DNA from: Brachycybe producta
Lineage: Eukaryota > Arthropoda > Diplopoda > Playtdesmida > Andrognathidae
DNA: 64,000 nt
NCBI GenBank assembly: GCA_036925085.1
Contig: JAUPFP010000005.1
Coordinates: forward strand, 3,508,501-3,572,500
Direction: 5' to 3'
Shown here: positions 11,066-23,297 of the stretch, piece by piece
Layout: every line of letters starts with the position of its first letter
Numbering within the stretch: the stretch's first letter is position 1
Notes under the pieces: model-generated
The model's input: only the letters and a program-made list of their open reading frames with translations
The model's database searches: none
What the model was told of the DNA's origin: nothing
Made by a program: the position numbers and the translations under genes

Positions 11066-11275
11066 TAAGGTAACTGAATAGGTATTTATTTTGTTTTTGC
11101 CCCTCGGACGGCGCCACTGCTTTAGAAATTTTTGTAAAATTTGGACGCAAAAAAACGTCAGTTTGTAACAGTTTGAAAATGACCCGTTTTTTGGTTTTTC
11201 CATTGACATTTGATGGCAATTTTTTTTTTTTTCGCCTTTTTCAAACTGTCATAATCTTGGCCACTACCATAGGCC
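11066..11275. mobile_element. Half copy of foldback MITE family GGTGACTGAATAG
   Basis: It starts GGTAACTGAATAGGTATTTA, as does the full element at 17803. The internal parts TTTTTCCATTGACATTT and CTTTTTCAAACTGTCATAA match the complement of the copy at 37655-38271. The other end was not found. Confidence 0.55.
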
Positions 11276-11887
11276 TACATAAGGCCCTAATAAATTCTTT
11301 CACCTCTGTTTGGTCGATTAGTTTTTGTTTTCATATTTTTAGTTTACATGTTTTATTTAAAATACAAATTAACATATAAGTTCTTAACATTTATGTTGAA
11401 AAATTCCGCTTTATTACAATGGAAATACAAAAAAAAAAAAAAGGATAAAATGTACAATTATTTTAGTAATTTGGTTTGGAAATTTAAATCGTAATTTGAA
11501 AATCTGAAATGTTTTCCAAGGAAATTATTAAAAAAAAAATGCAAACTTTTAAATTTTAACTTTTTCTACTGAATGTTCCATAAAATTTCGTAAAACTTCG
11601 AGTCCTCATCAAATGTTTTCATTTCAGTATATTAAATTATTTTTTCTTAATTGAACAATGTTCCGGCTTTTGACTATAAACTCAGGAGGGCCCAACAGAC
11701 TTCCGAGGACCATAAAAACCAATAATTTCCAAAAAGGACAAATTGTCAAAAAAATGAAATTCTTCCAAGACGAGACCAAGTCCATGAAAATTTTCAAAAA
11801 AAATGGCAAAAAAATGAAAGTCGTCTAGATGCCCTGAAAAACACTGAAACACTGAATAAATTAATTTTGAAGAGTCTTGCGATTATA
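11276..11887. other. AT-rich stretch, nothing recognised
   Basis: Homopolymer-rich sequence without supported coding potential. Confidence 0.45.
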
Positions 11888-12305
11888 CAGGGTATGTCAA
11901 AATTATGTTAACACTTAAATGGGGGAAAAAACATTTCTTGTAACCAATATTTACCAATATTAATCAAAATTTATTGTATTATATATGTGGAATATTATGT
12001 ATTGAAGGTCGCAATCTGTTGTCCATTGTTATCAACACAATAGAAAACGATTGAAAGTAGCCTTTCACGCCCTGACCGTACCGATAAATCGTTAAACGGC
12101 TTGGTGGGTCTGCCTTGTAATTGTTTTTGGAACTTCTCGCGAACTATGTTTGGAGAACCAAACACTTCCATCATTGCTTGCCACCAATCTTACTTTTTCT
12201 TGCGTTAACCCTTTCTCCCATTTTATCCAGAGAAGGAACAAAAAACTAAAATCAAATTTAAATGTTCATTTCATATAAGTGTTGACTTAATTTTGACACA
12301 GTCTG
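11888..12305. mobile_element. Mariner-like MITE with TA target, possible transposase remnant
   Basis: A 418-bp element flanked by TA (11886-11887 and 12306-12307). The ends CAGGGTATGTCAAAATTA and, on the other strand, CAGACTGTGTCAAAATTA match at 15 of 18 positions and the match continues into AACACTTA. The minus strand around 12070-12190 reads MMEVFGSPNIVREKFQKQ, reminiscent of the N-terminal DNA-binding part of degenerate mariner-like transposases. That last point is an impression only. Confidence 0.7.
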
Positions 12306-13191
12306 TATATCAGAACATTGAATCCTTTGCAATCATCCCAACACAATGAAAAACATCTACATAACCGGAGCATGGTTTGGGGAAAATGATCACTCAAAAA
12401 TAACACAATTAACAAAATACATTACTGCTATTATTTCCATCTTTCTTCTAGAAAAAGAACCAGTGAATTATGATCACGTAACTTTTCAAATTGTAATGAG
12501 TACTAATAACGTCAACCAACGATTTTGGTGGCAGAATAAATATAGTTGGCCAGAGCTGTAACTGGCTAATTTTGTGCGCCCGAGGAAGTAATAAATAAAA
12601 CCTGTGCCTTTCCCTTAGTATAGGCCTAATACCATTCTATATATTGATAGTTATTTTGTGCCCCTATTTCTTCTGCTTCCCCTAGGCAGGGTTCTTCACT
12701 CGCCTCGCCCTAGTTTTTTTAGTTCTGTAGATTGCAGTCACTTGACTAAATGTCGTAAGGGCGAACTGGAAAAAAAAAAAAATAATGGCCGGTGAAAAAA
12801 AAAATATTCTTGGCCCTATGATGTAAGGAACACCAAAAAAATGCCTATTATTCTACCGACTTGAAATTCGAGAATAATTTTTCTTTATCGAAATTTCACT
12901 TGGTTCTATTATCATTTTTATGTACCCATTTTTAGGTACAAATATAGGTACAAATGCACTTGCGTTTTTTAAATATATACAAGTAGTTTATCTTGAAATG
13001 TTTTTTTTTTTCAAGTGGCTTCAATTTTTGTAAAAGACTGAAGAGGCCCTATGTTAATTAACGTTTACACTTTTTTTTAAAAAAAACCCGGCGTTTTTGT
13101 ATTTCTAATAAGCTCGTCTGCAAAGTATACAAAAAATAATTACACTTTCACACTGCAAAGTATAAACATATTTAATCTAAAATAGGTAGGA
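12306..13191. other. Stretch with CCGTAACTA-family fragment
   Basis: At 12548-12720 GC-richer pieces (TTTGTGCGCCCGAGG, CTCGCCTCGCCCTAG) look like a decayed copy of the 6.8-kb repeat. The rest is AT-rich with no gene. Confidence 0.4.
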
Positions 13192-13194
13192 TTA

Positions 13195-13502
13195 AGGTCG
13201 GGACACATATGACCGGGCCGAGACCGGACCAGAAAGACAGCCGCACTCCGACCCTGTCTCGGCTCGATAATCTGAAAAAGAGATATACGGCTGCGCGCCG
13301 AGAGCGGGCCGTCATCGGGTAAAAGTAAACATGACAATATCTACCCGGGTCCGGTGGCAGAGTCAGGGCACTGTCCTGTCACGGCATGCACGCTGCATGT
13401 TTGTGAGAATTACAGATGCATTGAATTTAACGGTGCAGTTCCTCTGCCAGGTGACGGCCGACCTCTGGTACTTGACTCGGCCCAGAAATGTGTGTCCCGG
13501 CT
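13195..13502. mobile_element. PIF/Harbinger-like foldback MITE with TTA duplication
   Basis: A 308-bp, GC-rich element in AT-rich surroundings, flanked by TTA (13192-13194 and 13503-13505). The ends are AGGTCGGGACACATATGACC and, on the other strand, AGCCGGGACACACATTTCTG, both continuing into GGGCCGAG. The 3-bp TTA duplication is the PIF/Harbinger (Tourist) pattern. It has no transposase. Confidence 0.82.
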
Positions 13503-13505
13503 TTA

Positions 13506-14015
13506 TTTTTTTTTTTTAAAAAACTTGCCTCATTGTGAAGATGTAAGCATATATTTTCACCAAAAAGAATTTTATATAAAAATAAGTTCGAGTGCCGTCA
13601 GTCACCAGTAATTTTTTTTAATGGTATGGCAGAGAGTGGAATTGTAATACTGTATTATTTTATTAAAACATTCACAGTTATATAAAAGTGATGAAGTTTT
13701 GATCTCATTTGGTTTAACGAAAGGGCTGTTTGTATTTTTTTTATACGGCCGTGTTTGGACCTTTGCTGCGAAATGCTATATGTAGTTACACATTCTAATT
13801 TTTATATCGTTTAACACGAAATGAAAGAGAACGGAACATTTTTTCGTGTTAAAAAAAAAGACTGTGCATGCTTTTTCTAAGGATCTGGACCAAAATTGCA
13901 TTTCGAGTTATCGGTTTTTGTACGAAAAAATTTTCAATGTGTATTCTTTTATTGGCGCTCCAATATTTTTTTGTGGAAACAGCATTTCATTCCCAACACG
14001 TGGATAGGTCTACAT
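13506..14015. other. AT-rich stretch with a MITE fragment
   Basis: At 13808-13850 CGTTTAACACGAAATGAAAG and AACGGAACA resemble the outer arm of the foldback at 38665-38876. No gene is seen. Confidence 0.4.
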
Positions 14016-14290
14016 TAGTGGTTCTCGAACATTTTTTGTTCACTTAACAGTATTTTTTGGCCTGAATAAAACGCGGCACACGAGTGTTTCACAACAGACC
14101 CCTTGGAAATCACTGGTTTATTGGGTACTGGATAAAAAGAAAGTTTTTTTTAATTACTCATATGCTTTCTTTGTCTAATAAAGTTAAAATTGAATTGAAA
14201 ATATATAAAACTACTGTATAGGCTCTACTACCATTCAGTATAACACACTGGTGTGCCGCCTAGTAGGCGAAACTCACGGAACACTAGTTT
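14016..14290. mobile_element. Decayed hAT-type fragment
   Basis: The left side TAGTGGTTCTCGAACATTTT matches the CAGTGGTTCTCAA-type end found in many hAT (Charlie-like) elements. Further in are CGCGGCACACGAGTGTTTC and GGTGTGCCGCC. No convincing right end or target duplication was found. Confidence 0.45.
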
Positions 14291-15562
14291 GCCACTACGC
14301 ATCCTTTGGAAATGGCTAATATATAGTATTATATTGTAGTAGCCCTATACCTATCACGTCTAAATCTAATGGTACATTTTCAAAAAGCCATTTTTTATTT
14401 TTATAGTTGTATTTGCATTAGTATTGGTATAGAATAGGATTTATTAACCATGCAATGACACGGTTATGCCTTCTCAGAGGAAGTGTGTCCATCATCCCTG
14501 GGAAGGTGTGGGATGCCCTCCAAACTTTTCTGAAAACTTTCTCAGTAAATGAAATAAAATTCAATATGTTTAAATTAAATTTAAATCTATGGAAACAAAT
14601 TAAAATTTTTATTGAAATAGTATTAAAATAGGCCTAATTGAAATTCATTTCATTTATATAAGTGGCCAAATCGTAATATATTTTTTTAAAAAAGTTAAAA
14701 ACTTCCAGGGCGTAAAAAAATATTTTATTATGTTTATTATGTCTTTGAATAGTTCATTAAATTTATTTTTATTCGAAAGGTGTTGAAATGAAGTTCAATC
14801 TCAGGATAAATGTAAAGTCAAAAAGGTTAACCACTTTCTTATACAAGATGTCAATTGAACCATAGCCGTAACTACTGCGAGACAAGTGAGGCACCTGCCT
14901 CGGGCGCACAAAGCTTTAAGGGCGCAGAAATGAAATGCACTCATACATGTACTTGTACATTTGTTGATTGTATTTAAACATATAAGCATTATTTAATTGT
15001 TGTTTACATATTTTACATTTTAATAAAATAACTACAGTAGAATGATAATTATTAAAGGTTCGCATGGGCGGCCACAGATACTGACAATAAGTGCTCTCTT
15101 ACGTGGTGGCACTGAATAAGCGCCAAATGGAATAGACATCATGTTCGAATTTCATTTAAAAATCAAAAAAATATTTATTAATTTACTCTATTTGAAGGGA
15201 AAAATTTACTGACTAAATAAAAGTCGGTTTTTGAAATGGTAAGTCCTTGTTGTCATGTGATTTTTTACTACTAGTATTTTTTTTTTAAATTTCTGAAAAG
15301 AAAATACTTGTAGGGGTCATGAAAAGTTATGAGTTTCTGTAAAAATTATTAAAAAAATTTGATATAAAAATCTCAGTTTTTTAAAATCACCTAGCAGAGA
15401 GTGATTTGGCTGTAATTTTTTTAAAAAAAATCAAGTAAAATGGGCCTTATTATGCCAAATGGGAAACATTTTGTGACACTAAACAAGGTACCAAGTAATA
15501 CAACTAATCCTCTTTTACTGAAGTGTATAAACCTGTAATTTTTTATTATTAAGAGATGGGTG
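14291..15562. other. AT-rich stretch with repeat fragment at 14866-15140
   Basis: A copy of the CCGTAACTA repeat runs from 14866 (CCGTAACTACTGCGAGAC, then GAGGCACCTGCCTCGGGCGC) to a single minisatellite-like unit near 15115 (ACTGAATAAGCGCCAAATGG). The pairing of this repeat with the 16-bp unit also occurs at 6.8-7.4 kb. No gene is seen. Confidence 0.5.
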
Positions 15563-15570
15563 TCTTAGAC

Positions 15571-16021
15571 CAGCGGTCGCCAACCTTTCGGACCACTAAA
15601 TTCAAAATTTTAAATCGCGCGGACCACTAATATGAATTTTTTTTAAAAAGATAAATACGTTTGTCAAATAATGATCAGAAAACTTCCATTTTATTAATAG
15701 AAAATCTGTAAAGGTTGTTTAATTGTAACAAAATTGTTAAAGTTTGTTTAATTATTACAAAAATAATTGAAGCTATGGGGAGAAGCGTGTGTGGTGGGGG
15801 GAAACTGAACAAAATGTTGCTCTCGCGTGCCGTATTTGACGAGAACTGTACTAGACTCTAGTAAATTTCGTGAATTTAGTGCAATTATATAAAGGCGAAA
15901 ATTGTCATTCAGAATAGAAGAATTCATTAAGAATATTTTTTTTGTTTTATTATTAATAAAACAAAAAAAAAATGCAAATATTGTCCAGATTTGTCTGCGG
16001 ACCACCAGTTGGCGACCGCTG
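15571..16021. mobile_element. hAT-A MITE with 8-bp target duplication
   Basis: A 451-bp copy with ends CAGCGGTCGCCAACCTTTCG and CAGTTGGCGACCGCTG, flanked by perfect TCTTAGAC repeats (15563-15570 and 16022-16029). It is homologous to 8186-8658 (inverted) and 31141-31638 (same orientation). Confidence 0.93.
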
Positions 16022-16029
16022 TCTTAGAC

Positions 16030-16782
16030 CGTTTTGGCAATTTATTTGCGAAAATCTTATTGCATTCAACAAAGATCCTGTGAAATACAAAGTTTACAAA
16101 CTAAAATTCTAAATTGAGTATTTTCATGCTGGATAACGTATTCAGTGAAATTTATATTTGATGATTGGTCAGAAAAAGAGCCCCCCAAAATATCACGAAT
16201 TTTATGAATGGGTAGCCAAGCTTGCGTGTATGGGAGGTTATCTTTTAACTTAGGTATTCATTTTTATTAAATGTTAGTCTACTGTATGTCATTAGTTGTC
16301 TGTTGTTCTATTTGTGCGCCAGCTTTTATTTTTGCTTGAGCGCAAAAAATAACTAGTTACAGCTCTGTTATATATAGCTTAGAAATTTTGCAAATATTTC
16401 TAATTTCAGTTGTATAAATTTACAAACATTTTTTTATGAAAAATGTAATTGAAGTTTAATTATAAGGAATTTTATAAGAAAACATTTTTTATACTAATAA
16501 GTTGTAACATTTTTGTAATAAGGAAATTGATGGAAGTTTCAAGTTGACAAATTTGCAAACGTTAATTAAGAATACATTTTATAAAGTCTAATTAATTAGT
16601 GTGTTATACTTAACTAAGTTTTAGTTACAATTTAAGCTGTGCACATTCCATTCTTTAATTACTCAATATTTTCAAATACAAGGTTGTACTGTAATTTGAA
16701 ACATGTCCAATTTTACGTGGGACCTATTCCGGTATATTTTTGTTTAAACCGTAAAACATCACATTTCAGAAGTAATAACTAA
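16030..16782. other. AT-rich stretch with CCGTAACTA-family fragment
   Basis: Around 16310-16370 the minus strand reads GAGCTGTAACTAGTTATTTT and then GGCGCACAAATAG, a terminal fragment of the dispersed repeat. No gene is supported. Confidence 0.4.
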
Positions 16783-16790
16783 TTTTAAAT

Positions 16791-17203
16791 CAGGGTGGAA
16801 AAAATTAATCATGATTTTCAAGATAAAAAAAAATTAATCATGTTTTTAAAGATAAATAAAAATCGGATTTTTTAATTTAAATCATGATTTATTTTTTAAA
16901 GGCAGCACTTTTGCATTACAAATTTAAAATTAAAATGTAATATAACATTTTACGTACAGAACACAAACAATATGTTTCCAGTAGTAATAATGTTGGATTT
17001 TAAGTTGGACACATCCAGGACTCAAATAGATTAAATTCAAACAGAATGTAAAAAAATCCATAGTTTGCTTTTTTTTTTCTTCCAAAAGTAAAAAAGTGAG
17101 ATAATTGAATTATGATATTAGCAATTATAATTAATCCATTAATCATAAAATTGAGTTACAATAAGTCCTGCATTGATGAAATAATTTAAATCAATTCACC
17201 CTG
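16791..17203. mobile_element. hAT-C MITE (CAGGGTGGA ends)
   Basis: A 413-bp element with ends CAGGGTGGAAAAAATTAATC and, on the other strand, CAGGGTGAATTGATTTAAAT. It is flanked by TTTTAAAT and TTTTAAAG, a 7-of-8 match. This fits a hAT element with a slightly aged 8-bp duplication. A sister copy lies at 35936-36208. Confidence 0.75.
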
Positions 17204-17802
17204 TTTTAAAGTGAAAAAAGAATAATAGTAAAGGTTGTGAATTCCTTGTACGTTGTTGGTAATAAGCCCATATATGTATTTAAAAATGATATTTTAAGAC
17301 TAGTTGAAAAAGTCAAATTTGAAACAAATTTAAAACAAAATTCACTTTTTTAAGATTATCCTAAAATCACTGAAATATATCGTATAAACAACGAACTACT
17401 ACATGAATCTGGGTTTTACGTGATCTGTAAAAATCTGATAAAATAATCATAATAATAATCACAATAATAATCACAATGATAACAATAATATTAATAATAA
17501 TAAGTACGAGCATAAAGTAATCTTTTGTGCATGCTGCCTTTCTTACATTTGAGACTGTTAATCCCATTAGTAAATATTTCGACTGTTATTTGATTTTAGT
17601 TTCTAAGTATAATATACTAATATTACATACACGACGTGCACGATTTCATTGGAATGGTTGTGGGAACGAATTTGTTTCGCTGCTAAATGGTCTGTTTGCT
17701 ATTTATCCACTGTATATAGGAGAATGTCGACTTTTAACAATAGTAAGTAGCACTTAACAATTTTTAAAAAAATGCACCCATGATTAGCCAATTTCGAACG
17801 AT
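17204..17802. other. AT-rich stretch with AAT-type microsatellite
   Basis: An imperfect (AAT)n / (ATC)n tract lies at about 17442-17505. It makes isoleucine-rich frames that are not a gene. Nothing else was recognised. Confidence 0.5.
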
Positions 17803-18358
17803 TTAAGGTGACTGAATAGCTATTTATTTTGCTTTTGTTCTCCCAGTCTGCGCCACTACAGTGGCGCTATTATGTTCTGTTGGAGGTTTCTTCGTCCCAC
17901 ACGCGGTTTTGAGAAAGTTGATATTTTTTCAAGCGAACGTTTTTCAGAAGAAACATTACGAAAAAAAAAATTCAAAGTGTTTTTTGAAACTATAATAGTT
18001 GGTGATATTATGTTCAGTTTTTTCATGATGGTATCTTTAATAATAAACTTTTCATGACAGTTTGAAAAAAAAAAACGAATTATATTTTTTTCACGAAATG
18101 TCAATAGAAAAACAAAGAAATTGGTCACTTTTTTTTAACAAATTGTTATGAAATAACTTTTAGCATAATCTTTTTTTTGCCCATTCTAGTTTTGGAAACA
18201 ATTTGAATTTTTTTTTTTTTCATAATATTGTTTCCACAAAAAAAAACGTTCGCTAGACGTTTTTGTGTTCAAATTTTACAAAATAACGTCTATGCTCCCG
18301 GAGCATATCATTAGGCGCTGCAATGGGGGACAAAAACAAAATAAATGTCTATTAAAAC
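17803..18358. mobile_element. Foldback MITE, family GGTGACTGAATAG
   Basis: The left end (TGACTGAATAGCTATTTATT) and right end (AAACAAAATAAATGTCTATT) are complementary over about 25 bases, ATTTATTTTG..TTTTG being shared. A second full copy is at 37655-38271 and a half copy at 11066-11275. It has no ORF. Confidence 0.7.
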
Positions 18359-19447
18359 GTAACATTTTGTAACATTACGTAACATTTTAGTAGATTCAGG
18401 TAATTCTTCTTCTGTAGGAATCCTGCAAGTTGTTTGCTGTTAACTTTCTGACAAAGGCTTCGGCAAAGTAAATGTTGTAAATCATCTATACTTTGGGGAG
18501 AGTGGAGAAAGTAAGGGACACGCTTTGGCTTATAATTAAAAATCGAAAAGATTTAAAACATCTGAATTTTTGTTGTTGTTGCTATGTGTTAATGAATCTA
18601 TTGACTACAAGCTGAAAAAATAGTGAAACAAAAAAATGGATCCAATTATACAAATAAATAACAATTCTAAGCCAATGCTTTGTCCTCATTTGCTCTACAA
18701 CCACGGGGCAAATAAAGGCACTGTACTGAGCAAAAAAAAAGGGACAGGAATTTTATGACACCATGCAGCCAGTTTGCAAGTTAATAAAGTAAAGTTAAAT
18801 GTCAAAACTAACATTGTTTTAAAAAGTTAATCAAAATTTGTGAATCCAAGAAAGCTAATCTTTGTTGACTATTTTTGTACATTATCGAAAAGTTGCTTCC
18901 AAGTGGTTTCTTTCTTGATGCAAAAGCACACATAGCAAAAATATCACAAATTATTATCACAAATTCACTTTCATGGTTCTATTCTCATCAAAAACTCTTT
19001 TATTTTCCAACGTTGTTTGGATTATCCATGTAAATTTCAAGGATGGTCTTGTAGAAAAAAAGATGGCCTGGAACAAACTATTTAGCTGACTTTAAGGAAA
19101 AATCCAAAAATGCCAAGAGCCCCTTAGTTCTATTTTCTTTTTTGTCCCTAAAAAACTTGCCAATTTCTTAAAAAAAAATTGCATGAAACCAGAGAAATTT
19201 ATTTTTCTGTTGAAATATTTTAAATATTTTCTACTGTTAAAAAACACATTAGTTTTCCGTTCATTCTTTTGTTGTTCGAATTTTAAATTTCTATAATGTT
19301 TAATTGTGAAACTTGAGTCATAATGAGAAATTTTGGTCCTCAAACTAAGCGGCCCATCGAGAAAATGCCTAATTGCCCGATAGGCCAGTTTGCCCCTGGT
19401 ATATTTTCATATATCAAACTGTTCTGCAGCTTTTCTAAAGGAAACTT
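18359..19447. other. AT-rich stretch, nothing recognised
   Basis: A weakly paired set (GGGGAGAGTGGAGAAAGTAA at 18496 and TTTGTCCTCATTTGCTCTAC near 18678) may be the ends of an old element. No gene is seen. Confidence 0.35.
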
Positions 19448-19614
19448 AAGGTGGCCCCACACTAGACCGACTCGAATCTGAAAGGAAAATTCCGTATGGA
19501 GTAAAAAGCAAAAAATTGAATTGGTAAACCCACACTAGAGCCCGAACGGAGCCGACTCCGTCCGGTTGTAGTGTGGGTTTACCTATTCAATTTTTTGGTT
19601 TTTATTCCATCTTT
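19448..19614. repeat. Foldback repeat with GC-rich centre
   Basis: The arms at about 19491-19545 and 19560-19612 are complementary. The shared text includes AATTGAATTGGTAAACCCAC on the left and GTGGGTTTACCTATTCAATT on the right. The centre reads GGAGCCGACTCC. The left flank starts TTA-AGGTGGCCCCACACTAG, similar in style to the PIF-like MITEs. Confidence 0.7.
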
Positions 19615-19779
19615 AGGGAAGAATCACACATGCTGAAAAAAATTTCACGGAATTTTACTTTTTTAGGGCATTTACAAGAATCACCATGTATATATTTTTG
19701 AGTGCAAAGGAATACAGAATTATTCATTTCTATTTCTATTTTCTGTTGTTTTTTCAGCGTGTAATTCTTCCATTGTAGT
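19615..19779. mobile_element. Short foldback MITE
   Basis: GGAAGAATCACACATGCTGA on the left pairs with the right end, whose complement reads GGAAGAATTACACGCTGAAA. It abuts the foldback at 19448-19614. The superfamily is unknown. Confidence 0.55.
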
Positions 19780-20602
19780 TTTTATTCTGCACCACATTTG
19801 TTACTTTTTCTAATAGCGGTCTAGGCATAGGTCACTCTTCATCCCTTCTTTTTTGTGAGTTCTTACTATGCTCGTATTTAATAAAGTTAAATATTAACTT
19901 GTTTTATTTATTAATGGAATATTTATCTTAGAAATGTACAATTCAGAAAAAATATTTTGTACCATAAGTATTTTGTATTTATGGGACAAAAAGGGGGCCC
20001 TGGTAATTCTTTTTTACTCCACAAGTCACGATTTTGAAAATTATGCATAAAATTTCATTGAATAAACCTACTTACAGTAACTGAGTTTCTCCCATTTAAA
20101 AGAATATTGTATTTTTGTTGCGTTCAATGGCATATTTGCCCAGATTTAAGTTATTATGCCTCACTTCACATTTTTGGAATGTTAAGTTTACCTTTGTTGT
20201 TAATAATTTAAAAAAAAATGACCACATACAAATCCTTACCATGTGCTCAATGCAGGTATCATCTTGGTTATAAACAGGGAATGTTAAAACATGAAACAAC
20301 ATTAATGTAAAAAAAAAAGAAAACCAAGTATTCCTTTTTGGCAGGTGTACTTTGCTGTCCAACGCTCCTCTAGTAACATGTTAAAAAAAATTATGACTAC
20401 AACCCTTTGTTCTCCAGTTTCAGATATTTAATTAAACATACTATTGCTATCCAGTAGTCCTACATCCTGCAATCAATGGCTCAATCTTTTTAGCAAAAAT
20501 AGTTAGGTGGCACAGCTAAATTGTTTAAAATTGAATATTTCAGAAATTATATATTGGCCCTATATGATACATATTTTCAATATTTCAATATAGTTTATGA
20601 AA
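19780..20602. other. AT-rich stretch, nothing recognised
   Basis: No paired termini or coding exon was found. Confidence 0.45.
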
Positions 20603-20846
20603 AATCGGTTCCGATAATCGACGGTTCCACTATCCAACGTACCGATAATCAACGTTGATTACTGGAACGTCGGTTATCAGAATCAATTTTTTTTTTCTTA
20701 TTCTTATGAAAATAAAATAAAAAAATCTTCAATCGGTTTTTCTTTACTTTTTTCCACTTTTTTATATTGTGAATTTGATTATATGAACTTTAAATTATCG
20801 GAACTAGTCATGTCCGACATTAGTTCCGATAATCGACGTTCTACTG
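20603..20846. mobile_element. Decayed pogo/Tigger-like MITE
   Basis: The right end on the minus strand reads CAGTAGAACGTCGATTATCG, followed outside by TA. The left part has scrambled relatives (CCGATAATCGACGGTTCC, GATAATCAACGTTGATTAC). TIRs of this kind with TA targets are typical of the pogo/Tigger branch, but the copy is too decayed for a firm call. Confidence 0.5.
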
Positions 20847-20867
20847 TAAAACATCAACATATACTTG

Positions 20868-21149
20868 CAATGCCGGATTAGCCTACATGGGGGCCCCGGG
20901 CTAATATATATAAAGTGACGTAAACCCTACTTACTAGTATTGGTTTTTTCTTTCAGACTTTCAGTTATTTTTACATCATTAGGAGTTAAAATTAGGAGTT
21001 AGACAACTGTGACGATAATGTGTTCCTTTGGTCATTTGCAAAAAAAATTGTCGATTTACAGTAATTACAGTCGTTAAAAAAAATATTCACCTCAAAATTC
21101 GGGGGCTCTGGGCTGCAGCCCTTTTAGCTCAATAGCTAATCCGGTCCTG
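20868..21149. mobile_element. hAT-type MITE (CCGGATTAGC ends)
   Basis: A 282-bp element with ends CAATGCCGGATTAGCC and, on the other strand, CAGGACCGGATTAGCT. It is flanked by TATACTTG and TATGCTTG (7 of 8 match), consistent with hAT. Internally it has GGGGGCCCCGGGC on one side and GGGGGCTCTGGGC on the other. Confidence 0.75.
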
Positions 21150-22025
21150 TATGCTTGTACGAAAAATGAAACAAATTTAATAAAGAATTTAAAAAAAAAA
21201 GTTACTGAAATTTGAAAACTTTATTTTTAAATTAATTTTTTTCTTTGAAGGGAAAAGATTTTTTAAAATATTTTGAATTCAATATTACTCATTTTTTTTA
21301 AAGTCTCTACCAATTTCTGCTCAATTTTTTGTATAATTAACTACATTTTGATATGTTGCTATAGCAAGTATACAAAGTATCGGTTGAATAGAAACATCGG
21401 AAGGTTTTTGGGAAGTTTTTTGAAAATTTAGCTCCAGGCCCTGTGAGACATGACTGTGTCAAGACAAAAAAAAATGGTGGAGTTCTTTCAAAGGTTGGCC
21501 TATACTATGTATAATGACATGTTGGACCTTGGCAATGTCATTGCCAAACATGAGTTAGATGCCAAATCTTACCCATGTTTGGTAATTATAATTATAAAGC
21601 TTTTTTTTTGAAAATAAGATGTCACTAACATTCAATATGCCTGTGTTTTAATATTTGGTAGCATTAATTAACTTACATCTGAGGAATCACTTCATTAATT
21701 GTCACTCTATATTAATGATCATAATAACATACACTGTAATCCAAGTATTAATAATATGCCAGCAACCATTATGTGGAAGATATATCATTTTAGTTTCTCA
21801 ACTTTTGATTACAGGTTTTATACTTTCGTATAATTAATAATTCATATTTTAAACAATATATGGAAAAAAAAAGAAAAAATCATTTACCTAAAAATGAATA
21901 TTTTATTTATTTGTTTTTAAATGTTGGCATAAATCATATTCTGTTTTGCAACAGAATGAAATTATTTTCTTACCTCGTCATATTCGTGTCAAATTGTTTG
22001 TAACATGTTATTATTACTTGTTAAT
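21150..22025. other. AT-rich stretch with one small hairpin
   Basis: TTGGCAATG / CATTGCCAA form a 9-bp hairpin with a 1-base centre at 21529-21547. No gene is seen. Confidence 0.45.
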
Positions 22026-22028
22026 TTT

Positions 22029-22063
22029 TTCATCATCATCACCATCACCATCATCATCATCAA
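22029..22063. repeat. (CAT)n microsatellite
   Basis: A run of CAT triplets with CAC interruptions. Confidence 0.85.
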
Positions 22064-23107
22064 CAGCATGAGATGCAACATTATCCATGATATGATTTAG
22101 CCCACTCCTTAAGGTGTTTTCTGGTTTAGAAAAATTAACATCTGTTTAAAATATGTAAATATGAAATAGGTTTGTATGATGCAGGCCTCTTAATATCCAA
22201 GATCTCTCTACACGTTTGTCAATTTGGAGTTTCTTGTATCAGCCAATAATGCAATTGATGTAATCCAAAATTAGAATTTTTTTTCCAAAACCTCCAGACA
22301 TTTCTAATACAACAACACAAGACACACAAAATTTCCAAAAGTAGAATTTGTATCAACGAACTGATGCAACTGACAAATACTACTAACCAAGAGTCTCACA
22401 TGTACATATCATGATGATTCCTTTTTGGTTTTTAGTCTAGAATTAAAAGTTTCAAAACATTTAAAACATTTTTTTGTCTCTCCAAGAAGAAGAACAAAAA
22501 AAAAAAATGAGCAACCTTAATTGAAGTTAGTTGTAAAAATACATTCCCGTTAATTTACTTGGAGAAAACATTCAGGTTTTTTTTTGTTTGTTGATAATTT
22601 GACGTCGACGACTAGTTTTGATTGGGTGCCACGACTTATTTCTACCAGTGTGGTACAAAAACAAAACTAGGAAAATGATTGTCACCCAAAATTCAACATT
22701 CAGGTACAATGTTTTTTTTTTATTATTTTACCATGTGACTTCCACATTATTATAGTTAACTTAACAATAGTATAAACTATAAAGTCAATTTTTATATATA
22801 TATATTTGAATTAGCAGACATAATGTAGCCTAAAATGTATACCATTATATTGAAAGTAGGGGGAGGGATAGGAGAAGAAGTTGGAGGGGGGAAAACTTCT
22901 ATATTACCTATATCACCCACCTGTATAGGCTTAATGGTGATGGTTTGTTTTTATTCAATGCATTATAACATGGCCATTGATGATGAAAAATACAGCATTT
23001 TGTTGTGTATATAGACTCGGTTTGGTGGACACATTCACTTTGTGTATTTTTTTTATGTTTGTTAAGTTTTTGTTGCAATTACAATGAGTTTCTTACATGT
23101 CACATCG
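22064..23107. other. AT-rich stretch, nothing recognised
   Basis: No gene or complete element is seen. An AATAAA on the minus strand near 22960 would serve a minus-strand exon ending at 23108, but such words are common in AT-rich DNA. Confidence 0.4.
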
Positions 23108-23267
23108 TTAAGGTGTCTGTTCTCTTATCCCATTATCCCATTTTTGTGACCAAAAGTACATGACTTTGCCATTAGACAAGGTATACATAATGCCAGCAGC
23201 AGTTTTCAGTAGACGCCATCTCTCCTCTCCTAGTGACAGTGTGTCGCCGCCACATGTTCTGTCATTA
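23108..23267 (-). CDS. Weak candidate terminal exon, unrecognised protein
   Basis: On the minus strand, a TTGTTAG acceptor-like site at 23268-23274 precedes 52 open codons ending in TAA (23108-23110). The translation includes CGGDTLSLGEERWRLLKTAA and then GIMYTLSNGKVMYFW. The patch is GC-richer than its surroundings, and its amino-acid mix is not that of translated AT-rich noise. I do not recognise the protein family. The opposite strand is also open for about 60 codons, and no neighbouring exons were identified. It could equally be a conserved non-coding piece or a repeat. Confidence 0.22.
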
Positions 23268-23297
23268 CTAACAATGCTTAAGGCTATGTGTATGTAA

